NCBI RefSeq assembly: GCF_002003265.1
Contig: NZ_CP019687.1
Location: 1,054,001-1,118,000, forward strand
Reading direction: 5' to 3'
Length of the DNA: 64,000 nucleotides
From: Paenibacillus larvae subsp. larvae
Lineage (GTDB): Bacteria > Bacillota > Bacilli > Paenibacillales > NBRC-103111
Below are positions 31,101 through 40,500 of the stretch, one piece after another. The notes under the pieces were generated by a model. That model was not told the DNA's origin. It saw only the letters and a list, made by a program, of their open reading frames with translations, and made no database searches. The translations under genes were made by a program, and so were the position numbers. Position 1 is the first letter of the stretch; each line of letters starts with the position of its first letter.

Positions 31101-32194
31101 TTAAGCATGTAATTAATGCGATTATCCGGACTTTTAGGGTCAATGGGAATGTAAGCCCCTCCAGCTTTTAATATGCCTACGATTCCCACAACCGTCTCCA
31201 GGCCTCGGTCTAACATGATACATACAGGGGATTCACGCTTAACGCCATATTTTCTTAACTGCCTTGCCAGAAAGTTTGCCTTCCGGTTCAATTCACTATA
31301 TGTCATCTGTTTTTCGCCATATACGATAGCAATCTGGTCCGGTGATTGAAGTACCTGTTCCTCAAATAACCGAATGATAGTCTCATGCTTGGGATAATCA
31401 AGACGGGTTTGATTACATACGGCCAATAATTCTGCCTCTTGACTTTCGGTCATCAGTTTGACACGGGATAAGCCCAGCGCCATATCGTCCAGTACCATAC
31501 TAAGAAATACCTGATAGCACTGAAGCATACGCTTCATATCTTCCTCGTGGCAGATCCTTCTATCAAATGTAAAACTAACTTCAACAGCTCCCCCTTTTCT
31601 GCTGCAAGTGACAAGAAATAGGGTCTCTTCCTTCTTAATCAGGGAAGGTATGTTATGAAGGTTCTCACTGGCAAATATTGTAGAGTGAAGCCACTTCCGA
31701 ACCCGATTCTCATCAAGATTCAGTTCCTCAATGATCTCAGTTAACGGATAATCCGAATATTCAATTGCCTTAATAAACTCCTCTTTCATCTCTATCAGTA
31801 AATTTCGAAAGCAAACATCGTCTTCCACTCTCTTCCTAATCATGAGCAGCTCGTTAGAATCAGAATCGCTCTCAGTCCCTTCATTGTAGGCGGGTACAGT
31901 TACGATTATTTCTTCCTGTCCCGTATATCTATATTGAAATCCGACAAAAGCGGACAGCAGTACAATAAAAAGGGTAACATCCGAATGGTTGCTAAGACGA
32001 ATGAGCTTCTCTGACAGCTGTGGCTCCAGGGTAACCTGCAGATCGGCAATTGGAGCGGATTGAATTTCTTCTTTCGGTGTCAGCAGCCTTATTGACATAT
32101 CTTTTGGATTCAGATTTTTGAATTTTTCAAGCCAATATTCCTTCTTGTTGCTGCTTATTTGTTTTGTGACGACAAGAGTATGACTCCTATCCAT
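28196..32194 (-). CDS. NRPS: half-C - A(Orn/Lys-like) - PCP - E
   Basis: 1,332 residues. It starts with the C-terminal half of a C domain (about 1-240, no HHxxxDG), then an A domain (F-T-S-G-S-T-G-K-P-K-A, 428) whose specificity residues read D-M-E-D-V-G-S-V-D-K. The acidic positions suggest a basic side chain such as ornithine or lysine. The PCP has G-G-D-S-I-K (825), the form usual before epimerases, and the E domain has H-H-T-V-I-D-G-V-S-W (1005) and V-G-W-F-T-S-W-Y-P. The residue is therefore likely D-configured. The tail (M-E-Q-L-D-S-F-F-D) looks like a COM donor for the full C domain that begins the next subunit. Start supported by AGAGG about 10 bp upstream, 19 bp after the preceding stop. 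Confidence 0.88.
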   Translation of the reverse strand: MDRSHTLVVTKQISSNKKEYWLEKFKNLNPKDMSIRLLTPKEEIQSAPIADLQVTLEPQLSEKLIRLSNHSDVTLFIVLLSAFVGFQYRYTGQEEIIVTVPAYNEGTESDSDSNELLMIRKRVEDDVCFRNLLIEMKEEFIKAIEYSDYPLTEIIEELNLDENRVRKWLHSTIFASENLHNIPSLIKKEETLFLVTCSRKGGAVEVSFTFDRRICHEEDMKRMLQCYQVFLSMVLDDMALGLSRVKLMTESQEAELLAVCNQTRLDYPKHETIIRLFEEQVLQSPDQIAIVYGEKQMTYSELNRKANFLARQLRKYGVKRESPVCIMLDRGLETVVGIVGILKAGGAYIPIDPKSPDNRINYMLKESQPILVLTTKNIAETHQLPNVLLMDSIAEITESRTEEDENPAIVNEPTDLAYLLFTSGSTGKPKASMIEHRNVINLVAGLQERILKKYDGRLRIAMLSPFIFDMSVEQMFGTLLYGHSLYIVPEEARVDGERLLEFFIENEIDLTDGTPSHLILLLEAMNYNSAKPNLKQLVIGGESLPKETVERMFSKLGPDHVPIITNSYGLTECCVDSTYFDVTEENVNHYYRIPIGYPLPNQRVYILNKHNILQPVGVIGELCIAGDNVGRGYLNRDELNAKTFVDDPFHEGQKMYRTGDLAIWLPDGNVECLGRMDTQVKIRGYRIELEEIENVLRKHPSVTDVKVLVINPRNKEQSTESQQLCVYIVTNNPIEHAVLREFLIKDLPDYMIPAYFVNLERMPLNQNDKVDRSKLPPIDTAAYDSGIEVAAPTNEREEQLVLCWKQVLGRESVGIKDNFFGSGGDSIKAIQLVSRLRRLHYKIEVRDIFTSPTIEQLAKKMVRLNRTVNQEEVTGRVPLTPIQHDFFLNHCIDPHHFNQSVLLDVEPEFDVEAARFIFSKIQEHHDALRIIFLKEGNQFIQINRGLDMTLSIQHFDLYGMDHQQFHLKERELQSGISLENGPLMNVVLFDTDAGKKLFIYIHHTVIDGVSWRILFEDIDTLYRQYKEGKRPSLPLKSDSFKTWSEKLYEYANSEELKREIPHWKKVNSLMKIPKIRKDIAESYFVKDEVTLSFALSETETDALLNRVNYAFNSDINDILLTALGLSVNSTFGIQDVSVELEGHGREPIIPNLDISRTVGWFTSWYPVIIDVSGDDDLAGQIKRVKESLRAVPNKGVGYLILKHLSAETEWEDAERPQICFNYLGQFDADSDYSDDAWFKMADESIDSNESPERRRENDFVFNGVVIEGKLHMNLLYSHKQYKTETVKAFLEHYRIELLRLISFCTSRTETEVTPSDLGYKGLTMEQLDSFFD

Positions 32195-32213
32195 AGGTCA
32201 CACATCCTCTGCT

Positions 32214-35200
32214 TTAGAAATTAAACTGGATGCTATCGTGCAATTTACGTATTTCTTTTTTCTTTTTATTCTCCATTCCCAAGCGAATGTCCCCAAGTTT
32301 GACCTGATCATCCTGAAGAACGGTCCGAAGTACTTGTAAATAATCGTTCCATAATTTATGAATGGTTTTATTTTTATACAAATGTGTCGAATAATAAAAA
32401 TGAAATTCAATTTGTTCTTGTTCTTCCTCAACGGACAATTCAAGCTCAAACTGGGATGTATTATTCTTTTTATAGGTATAAGGATGAAAAACGAGATCTC
32501 CTACCTCTTTTTTTCTTTCCTCGAAATACTGGATTTGGAAAAAGGTATCGAACAGCGGATTTCGGTTCAAATCCCTGCCCAAGTTCAATTTGCTTACCAG
32601 CATATCAAAGGGGTAATCCTGATTTTGAAAACTGAGCAAGGAATTTTGGTGCACCTCCTCCAAAAACCGGGAGAAGATTTTATCCTCTGCCGGGAAATTG
32701 CGCAGTGGAACTGTTTTGACAAACATGCCAACAACACGAGTCAAGTCGTCATGATTTCTTCCTGACGTTGCGGTACCAACCACAATATCTTCTTGAGCGC
32801 AGCATTTGGACAGAATCACATTATAAACGGCCAGCAGTAATACAAATAACGAACTATTTTTACACACAGCAAAATCCCTTACTTTTCCGGTCAGGTCTTT
32901 GTCTATTACAAAACTCGCGATGCTTGCCTCTGATTCCAATACACCCATGTTCCTTTTAAAATCATTGGGCAGCTCTAACGGAGAGACATCCTTTTCGAAG
33001 ACTTCCATCCAGTAGTCCTCTTGTTTCTGAACCTCCTCTTTGTACTCTTTTTCGTTTTGCCATACAACGTAGTCTTTGTATTGGATAGGCAGCTTTGGCA
33101 GTTCCACACCGGCATAAAGGTCGAAAAAATCAGCTGCTATAAGATCAACAGACATCCCGTCGGAAATAATATGATGCATATCAATCATCAGAATATGATT
33201 TTTGCTGCTTTGCTTGATAAACCCTACTCTGAACAAAGGCGCTTGCTCTAAATGGAACGGCCTTATAAAGCTATGGATGGCCTCTTCGATCTGTTCCTCC
33301 TCGCAGACAGTTTCACTTAGATCGATCTCTGTATGATCAAGTACCCTCTGAACAGGATTATCTTCAACCAGTGTAAAACAAGTTCGCAAGCTTTCATGCC
33401 TTTGAATTAATCTGTTAAATGCATCTTTAATTTTCGCTTTATTCAAAGGGCCTTCAACATGGTAAACCAGTGAAATATTATAGCTCGTACTTTCCGGATA
33501 AATTTGCTGCTGAATAAACATTCGCTTTTGTTCTGAAGACAACGGATAAAATGCCGCCTCAGGCGCCGGTTTAATCACCCGGAATTTATGCTGCTCTGCC
33601 TTGCCCATACATTCAGCCAGTAAGCGGATTGTCGGTCTTTCAAATACATCTTTATATGACAACCGAACATTTGTTTGTTTATGTATCTGGGCTACTAATC
33701 TGGTTACTTTCAGAGAGTGTCCTCCCCGTTCAAAGAAATTATCGTTTACTCCTACACGGTCTATATCCAGTACCTCGCCCCAAATCTCGGCCAGCTTCTT
33801 CTCAATACCGCTAACCGGCGCTTCGTAGCTGACGCTTCCTTCCCCTTGCTTCTCCGGTGCCGGCAGCGCTTTGCGGTCTACTTTCCCGTTCCTCGTCAGC
33901 GGCAGCTTCTCCATCTCCACCACATACTCCGGTACCATGTAGTCCGGCAGGCTTCTGCCAAGCTCCTGCTTCACCTTCTCCGTGTCTATCTTCTCTTCCC
34001 CCGTTACATAAGCACACAGGTACTTCCCGGTCTTCTCTCCGCCCCGTACCGTCACCACTGCTTCCTTAATGCCGGCTATCTCGCTAAGTCTGTTCTCCAC
34101 TTCCCCAATTTCAATCCGGTAGCCCCGTATTTTGACCTGGTCATCCTTTCTCCCCAGAAACTCGATGTTCCCATCTTCCAGCCACCGGCCTATATCTCCC
34201 GTCTTGTACAGCCGTACTCCCGGCTCTTTGGCAAACGGGTCTTCCGTGAACGCCTCTCTTGTCTTCTCCTCCTGATTCAAATACCCGCGGCCTACTCCTA
34301 TCCCTGCTACCCATATTTCTCCCTTCACGCCAACCGGGCATAACTCCCCTGCTTCATCTACAATGTAGATCGTCATGTTCTGTACCGGGCTTCCTACAGG
34401 CAACATGACTCTTCCCGGATCCTGCTCCATCAGGTAATGGGTGATGTCATCCGATGCCTCGGTCGGGCCGTAAGCATTGGTCATCCGGATTCCGGGATAT
34501 TTCCCGAACCATCTGCCCACCAGGTTCGGCTTCAACGCTTCCCCCGTCACAACCAGCAGCTCAAGCTTCTCCAGACCGGTCTGCTCCGGCTCCAGATGCT
34601 CCAACAGCACGGACAAATAGGACGGCACAACCTCCAGGATCGTCACGCCGTCCTGCTGGATGTGGTCGATGAACGCCTCCGCATCCAGGGTCAGCTCATT
34701 CGGGTAGATTACCACCTTGCCCCCTGTCACCAGGGCCGAGAAAAACTGCCAGACCGATATATCGAAGCAGTGCGACGCATTCTGGGCAATGACGCTGTCC
34801 CCGGTTATCCGGAAGTCATGGATTTTGGCATACAGGTGATTCAGCATGCCACGGTGCTCCACCATCGCACCCTTCGGCCGGCCTGTTGACCCTGATGTGT
34901 AGATCACATAGCAAAGATCTTCCGGTTTGTTGACCCCCGGCGGATTATCCGCAGGCATAGCCGCAATGGCCGACTGGTCCACAACCGTTCCCAGCTTCTC
35001 TATTCCCCGGGTTTCAAGAAGGTGCTCCAGATCCTTACATGACGCACAGTACCGCACATTCTTCCATGTATATCTGCCCTTTTGCACAGATAATGAAGGA
35101 CGCCGATTCTCTTCCCTGGCATGCTTCTTGTTCACTCTCAGCATCACGTCATACCGGAACCGGGTCAGCTCGTTGTCGATGGTACCCAGCTTCCGGCTGC

Positions 35201-37508
35201 TTTCCCAGCCGCAGATTTCCGGATACTTCTGCTGCAGATCCTGAAAGAAGCTCTCATCCACAAACAAATCTTCATCCCAGCTTGTTTTGACCGGAACACC
35301 CGGGTTGGCCTCTTTGTAGGCCGCCGTCGACTCTGCCAATTCCCCCTTTTTCCGGTGATCCAGCAAATCATCCAGATAGAGGATTCCTTCTTCTTTCAGC
35401 AGGCCGATTGCACTTCGTATCACTTCTTCCAGGTACAACGTATTCGGGAAGTAATGAACGACGCTGCTCATCACAATGACGTCAAAATCAGACTCTCCTA
35501 TACCCCCGATCTCCGAGGCGGCCGCCTGCCTGAGCTTTACATGGGATAACCCTTCCCGCCTTGCCCTCTCCCGGTTCCGTTCGATGATCGTACCGGATAG
35601 ATCGGTTGCAACGTATTCCTTTACATCAGGCGCCAGATGGAACAGCAGCAGACCATGTCCGCACCCGACTTCTAGTACCTTCGATTCCTTCGTAAGATGC
35701 GGTTTCAGCTTCGTCTGGAAGTTGCCGATGTATTCCTGCATCTCCTCAAGGCTGAACGCTTTCCCGCCATAGCTGCTGCTCCAGCCGTAATCGTTGAGCG
35801 CTTCGCTTGTTTCTTCCGCAACGGCTTCCCAGATGTTTCTCATCTGCAGCTGCTTTTCGCTGCTTGCAGCATCATACTCATCCAGCAGGACATAACCTTG
35901 AAGGGATTCGCTCTCCCACAGCAGCCGGTCCACTTCATCCACATAACGGCTCGTTGTGACAAGGAAGGAGGTGCCGCTGTCCTGCAGCTGCCCGGCCGGA
36001 TTCATCGCATCCAGGACCGTATAGCCCAGATCTAAACGCTGCAGCGCCGAGAACGCAACCAGCTTGTCAAGTGAATCGTCCAGCAGCACACCCGCACCAT
36101 CTCTTTGGTTACCGAGACGATTCTTAAGAAAACCGGCAAGCTGTCCGGTGCGTTCCCTGTATACCTCATACGCAAGCGTTTTGTTGCCGGAACAAAGCGC
36201 CATTTCCGGACCCGGCACGATGGATTCGCCCCGCTCAAGCAGCGATACCGCCCTCTCCGTCCGGAACAGGGCTTCGTCCTGTTCAGTCTGCTTCAGCCGG
36301 TCCAGGTATACGATATGTTCTACCGATGTGCCGGCTACGATGCCGCGGTACATCTCATCCGACCCGGCAAACACAGCCGAGACGGTCAGGACGATGGACG
36401 CCCCGGAATCCGATAGCATCGTACGAATCCGTTCCATCGGGTAGGCCGCATCAATCGGCACGTAAGCCCCTCCGGCCTTGAACAGGCCCAGAATGCCGAC
36501 CAGCATCGGGATAGACCGCTCGCACAGTACCGCTGCGAGCTTATCCGGGCCGCTGCCTTTTTCCTTGAGCAGCCAGGCCAGCCGGTTCGCCTGCTCATTA
36601 AGCTCCCGGTAGGTCAGGGTGTGTTCTCCGCATTGGACGGCTACGGCGTCCGGCGTCTTCTGTACCTGCTCTTCGATGAGCTGGCTGACCGCGGCATCTG
36701 GAGGGAAATAGCCGCGCTTGCCGTTAAACTCCAGCAGGATTTGGGAGCGCTCCTGCTCCGGGAGAATGCCGAGCTCCCGTATGTCAGCTCCCACCTGCAA
36801 GAGCGCCTGTCCGAGCAGATGGGTAAAGTGACTGATGATTCGCTTGACCGCCGGCTCCGTATAACGGTCCGGGTCAAAATGAACCGTTCCCCGGATGCCC
36901 GTATCCTCTCTCACGAAATGGAACAGCATCCTGTAAGCAACCGCGTCCAGATACCGCTTGTCATGAATATTTTCCAGCATCACAACCGTGCTGTACAAGG
37001 AGGTATCTGCCGTTTGGTTTTCTTCCCGGAGTTGGTCAAACAGCAGATCGATAGGAAAGTTCTGGTGTTCCACCGCATCGGCAACAATCTGTCTTACCTG
37101 AAGCAGCAGCTCTTTAAAACTCATTCCCGCTTCTACCCGGGTTCTCAGCGGCAGCATCGTATTAATAAATTCGCCGTCTATTCCTTCCTGGCGGTAGATG
37201 GGTGAACCCATGACGATATCTTCATTTCCGGTATATTTGAACAACAAAATATACAAGGAAGTAAGCAGAATGACATGAAGTCTCGCATCAGAATGATTGG
37301 CAAGGGTTATGAGTCTACCTGCCGCATGATCGTCAATTTGAAAATGGACTGATGAATTCATTTGATTACTGAAAACAGAACTTAACCCTTGAGCAGGGAA
37401 GCCTTCTAACGGCGGCTCCCCTGATAGTTGCTCTAGCCAGTAATTTCTTTCTTTGATTTGTTGATTGGCGGCAATAGCCTTATGAATGGAGTATGCTTTT
37501 GTTTTCAT
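32214..37508 (-). CDS. NRPS: half-C - A[MT] - PCP - C
   Basis: About 1,764 residues. Half-C (1-240); A domain cores A1-A2; a second, degenerate A1-A2-like stretch (about 430-530); methyltransferase with V-L-E-V-G-C-G-H-G (616); A3 onward from Y-V-I-Y-T-S-G-S-T-G (871); PCP R-G-G-H-S-L (1264); complete C with H-H-I-I-S-D-G (1446). Specificity residues D-I-W-E-V-T-A-D-D-K match no common code I know; galantin/paenilamicin chemistry would suggest diaminopropionate, N-methylated by the embedded MT. It is intact and serves as reference for the frameshifted copy near 13.9 kb. It ends in I-Q-F-N-F. ATG at 37508 is preferred to 37529 because AGAGGAAAG lies 6 bp upstream; the upstream ATG overlaps the previous stop and has no ribosome site. 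Confidence 0.9.
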   Translation of the reverse strand: MKTKAYSIHKAIAANQQIKERNYWLEQLSGEPPLEGFPAQGLSSVFSNQMNSSVHFQIDDHAAGRLITLANHSDARLHVILLTSLYILLFKYTGNEDIVMGSPIYRQEGIDGEFINTMLPLRTRVEAGMSFKELLLQVRQIVADAVEHQNFPIDLLFDQLREENQTADTSLYSTVVMLENIHDKRYLDAVAYRMLFHFVREDTGIRGTVHFDPDRYTEPAVKRIISHFTHLLGQALLQVGADIRELGILPEQERSQILLEFNGKRGYFPPDAAVSQLIEEQVQKTPDAVAVQCGEHTLTYRELNEQANRLAWLLKEKGSGPDKLAAVLCERSIPMLVGILGLFKAGGAYVPIDAAYPMERIRTMLSDSGASIVLTVSAVFAGSDEMYRGIVAGTSVEHIVYLDRLKQTEQDEALFRTERAVSLLERGESIVPGPEMALCSGNKTLAYEVYRERTGQLAGFLKNRLGNQRDGAGVLLDDSLDKLVAFSALQRLDLGYTVLDAMNPAGQLQDSGTSFLVTTSRYVDEVDRLLWESESLQGYVLLDEYDAASSEKQLQMRNIWEAVAEETSEALNDYGWSSSYGGKAFSLEEMQEYIGNFQTKLKPHLTKESKVLEVGCGHGLLLFHLAPDVKEYVATDLSGTIIERNRERARREGLSHVKLRQAAASEIGGIGESDFDVIVMSSVVHYFPNTLYLEEVIRSAIGLLKEEGILYLDDLLDHRKKGELAESTAAYKEANPGVPVKTSWDEDLFVDESFFQDLQQKYPEICGWESSRKLGTIDNELTRFRYDVMLRVNKKHAREENRRPSLSVQKGRYTWKNVRYCASCKDLEHLLETRGIEKLGTVVDQSAIAAMPADNPPGVNKPEDLCYVIYTSGSTGRPKGAMVEHRGMLNHLYAKIHDFRITGDSVIAQNASHCFDISVWQFFSALVTGGKVVIYPNELTLDAEAFIDHIQQDGVTILEVVPSYLSVLLEHLEPEQTGLEKLELLVVTGEALKPNLVGRWFGKYPGIRMTNAYGPTEASDDITHYLMEQDPGRVMLPVGSPVQNMTIYIVDEAGELCPVGVKGEIWVAGIGVGRGYLNQEEKTREAFTEDPFAKEPGVRLYKTGDIGRWLEDGNIEFLGRKDDQVKIRGYRIEIGEVENRLSEIAGIKEAVVTVRGGEKTGKYLCAYVTGEEKIDTEKVKQELGRSLPDYMVPEYVVEMEKLPLTRNGKVDRKALPAPEKQGEGSVSYEAPVSGIEKKLAEIWGEVLDIDRVGVNDNFFERGGHSLKVTRLVAQIHKQTNVRLSYKDVFERPTIRLLAECMGKAEQHKFRVIKPAPEAAFYPLSSEQKRMFIQQQIYPESTSYNISLVYHVEGPLNKAKIKDAFNRLIQRHESLRTCFTLVEDNPVQRVLDHTEIDLSETVCEEEQIEEAIHSFIRPFHLEQAPLFRVGFIKQSSKNHILMIDMHHIISDGMSVDLIAADFFDLYAGVELPKLPIQYKDYVVWQNEKEYKEEVQKQEDYWMEVFEKDVSPLELPNDFKRNMGVLESEASIASFVIDKDLTGKVRDFAVCKNSSLFVLLLAVYNVILSKCCAQEDIVVGTATSGRNHDDLTRVVGMFVKTVPLRNFPAEDKIFSRFLEEVHQNSLLSFQNQDYPFDMLVSKLNLGRDLNRNPLFDTFFQIQYFEERKKEVGDLVFHPYTYKKNNTSQFELELSVEEEQEQIEFHFYYSTHLYKNKTIHKLWNDYLQVLRTVLQDDQVKLGDIRLGMENKKKKEIRKLHDSIQFNF
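33735..37240 (-). repeat. A[MT] repeat block, copy 2
   Basis: Near-identical partner of 10709-14213. Amino-acid differences I can see include A/T in R-M-[A/T]-N-A-Y-G, E/D in D-D-L-L-[E/D]-H-R, R/Q in E-K-V-K-[R/Q]-E-L-G, and a cluster at the A-PCP linker. The middle 2.5 kb is almost invariant. Confidence 0.9.
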
Positions 37509-37525
37509 GGACTCTTTCCTCTCAT

Positions 37526-40500
37526 TCAAAAACTGAACTCCCCTTCCAAAAGATTAAACTTGTCTGCATTTGCAGAGCGAAGTCTATGGGTCACCCTTAT
37601 ATCCGAAATTTTAAGGTGCCTGTTATCAATGATTTGTTCGATAATCTCGTTGAAACATCTGATAAATGTTTCCACCGTATTGCGTGCAAACAGCGTTGAA
37701 CTGTATTCCATTTGAAATACAATGTCCTGGTTACTTTCGTATCCCTGTAGAACAAGATCAAAGATGGATGTTTTTTTATCATAAGGATACGCCCGCATGG
37801 TTAATCCGCTCATCGACAAATCCTCCATGTCGCTGATCAAAAAACCGAACATAACATCAAAAAGCGGATGTCGGCTAAGGTCTCTTTGAACAACCACCTT
37901 ATCGACCAAATCCTCGAATTGGAAATCCTGATTTTCATATGCTTCAAGAAGCCGCTTTCTTACCTCTGCCAAGAATTCGTTAAAAGAAAGCATTTCTTGC
38001 GGAAAATTACGCAGGGCCAGTGTGTTAGCGAAATTGCCGATCACATCATGGAGGTCAACATGCTCCCGCCCCGCCGTATCCGTGCCGACAATGATATCAT
38101 CCTGTCCGCTTAATTTGGAAAGCAGGATATAATATACGGCCAAAAGCACAATAAACAATGTTGCATCTTCTTCCAAAGCCAGCTTCTTCAATTTTTGTGT
38201 AATGTCTTCAGGAATGCTAAAACCAATTTGATCTCCTTCAAAACTTCTCACTGCCGGACGTTGAAAATCTGTAGGCAGGTTTAGAACCGGAAGTTCACCG
38301 TCGAATATTCCCTGCCAGTACATCTCTTGTTTCTTCATTTTGTCGGGTGCGCACAACTGTTTGTACCATGCTGCATAATCGCGGTACCTTACTTTTATCT
38401 CCGGCAAGGATTTTCCTGCGAACAAGGCCATAAAATCCTGAGCCAATATTCCCATGGATACGCCGTCCGTAATGATATGATGAATATCAACCATGAGAAT
38501 GCGGCTATTCGTATTGAGCTCAACAAGTCCAACTCTTAACGGAACCTCAGTCAAATCAAAAGGTCTTACAAATTCATTTATGATCCGTTCTGCTGCAACT
38601 TGAGGATTCCTCTCTGAGGAAACATCATGGTATTCGATTTCAAGTACAGCCGAATGTTGCAGTTTCTGATACGGCTCCCCGTTTAACAAAACGAAATACG
38701 TCCGCAGGCTTTCATGTCTCATTAAAAGGTGTTGGAAAGCTTCTTCAAATTGCCTACGATTAAAGCTTCCGGTCATCTCCCAAAACATCGGTAAATTGTA
38801 ACTTGTGTCATTAGGGTTCATTTGTTGCAAGAAATACAACTTACGTTGTGCGGAAGACAAATCGTAAAACACCTGTTCCGGAACCCGGGGAATAGGTTCA
38901 TATGCTTCACTTTCCACTTCTTTCATATACTTTGCCAGTTCTCTTATAGTAGGGCGGTTAAAAATCTCAATCATCGGAACTTTTATGTTCAATCTCTTAT
39001 GAATGCGCGAAGCCATAATGGCGGCTTTGAGTGAATGCCCGCCCATTTCAAAGAAGCTCGAATCAATGGACAGAGTCTCGATACTTCTGTTTAAGATACC
39101 GGCCCATATTTCCGCCAGAACCTTTTCCCCGTCACTTTCAGCTGCGGTAAAATGATGACCCACTTGCATGTTAGGTACCGGCAGTCTATTCATATCCAGC
39201 TTTCCGTTAGGTGTTACCGGGAACTCGTCAAGTCTCATGAAATATTGCGGAACTAAATAGGACGGCAGTTGTTTGGCCAGATGCTCTTTGATTTCCTGAA
39301 TCAGATTGGGCTCCTTTTCCGGCAATTGTTTTGTGACAAAATATGCGCAGAGATATTTATCGTCCAGTTGCTCAACTGCTCCGTTCTCCCTCGCGATTAC
39401 AATTCCCTCTTTAATTGGTTCAAACGATTCCAGAGCCTTTGTAATTTCCCCCAATTCGATTCGGAAACCGCGGATTTTGACCTGATGATCCTGTCTTCCC
39501 AAAAACTCCAACTTTCCATCATCGAGCAAACGGGCTGTATCGCCTGTCTTATACATCATGCGTTCTGGCTCAAATGGGTCTGTGAGGAACTTTTCCCGGG
39601 TCAGTTCGTTGCGATACAAGTAGCCTAAAGCCACACCATCACCGGAAATATAGATTTCTCCGGGTATCCCTTCAGGAACGAGCTGCATGCTATCGTCAAG
39701 CAAATAAATCTTGGCGTTATCAACAGGTGTTCCGATCGGAACGGAAATTTGATCATCTTTATCAAAATCATATCTATGGATAGTACATCCTACTGTCGCT
39801 TCCGTTGGCCCGTATTCGTTATAAATGACTGCATTTCCGTCAAACAACCGGTAGATATCCCTTGCCAACGTAGTGCGCATTAATTCTCCATTGACGACAA
39901 ACGTTCGTATGTTAGACGACCGAATTCCCAATTCCTTAATCAATTTCAAATGAGTAGGTGTTAATTTGATGATATGAACCAGATCATCTTCCAATATTTT
40001 CTGGATCACCATTTCCTTATTTCCGCCCTTATAAATGACCATCTTGTTTCCGGTTGCAAGCGGGGCGAATAAAGAAGTCACCGTTAAATCAAACGAAAGG
40101 GACGAGTAAAGCGGGCAGCTGAACTCCTCCTCTTCCTTCATGTAAACGCGAGTCGCCCAGTTAATATGGTTCATTAACGATTTATGGGAAATGACCACAC
40201 CTTTGGGTTTTCCTGTGGAACCCGACGTATAAATCATATATACAGGATCTTCCGGCGCTACTTCCAGGTCTAGCGCAGTCGGCGGGGCATCGTATAGGTG
40301 CTTGTCCTCCACATTCAGTACCTGGCCGTTGAAGTTGTACTTACCCGATGTGCGTCCGGAAACAAGTAGAATCTGAGTTCGGCTGTCTTTCAGTAAAAAG
40401 TTAATACGTTCCTTCGGATATTCCGGATCAATTGGCAGATAAGCTGCTCCTGTTTTCATTATGGCCAATATGGCGGTCACCGCTTCAAATGAATGCTCCA

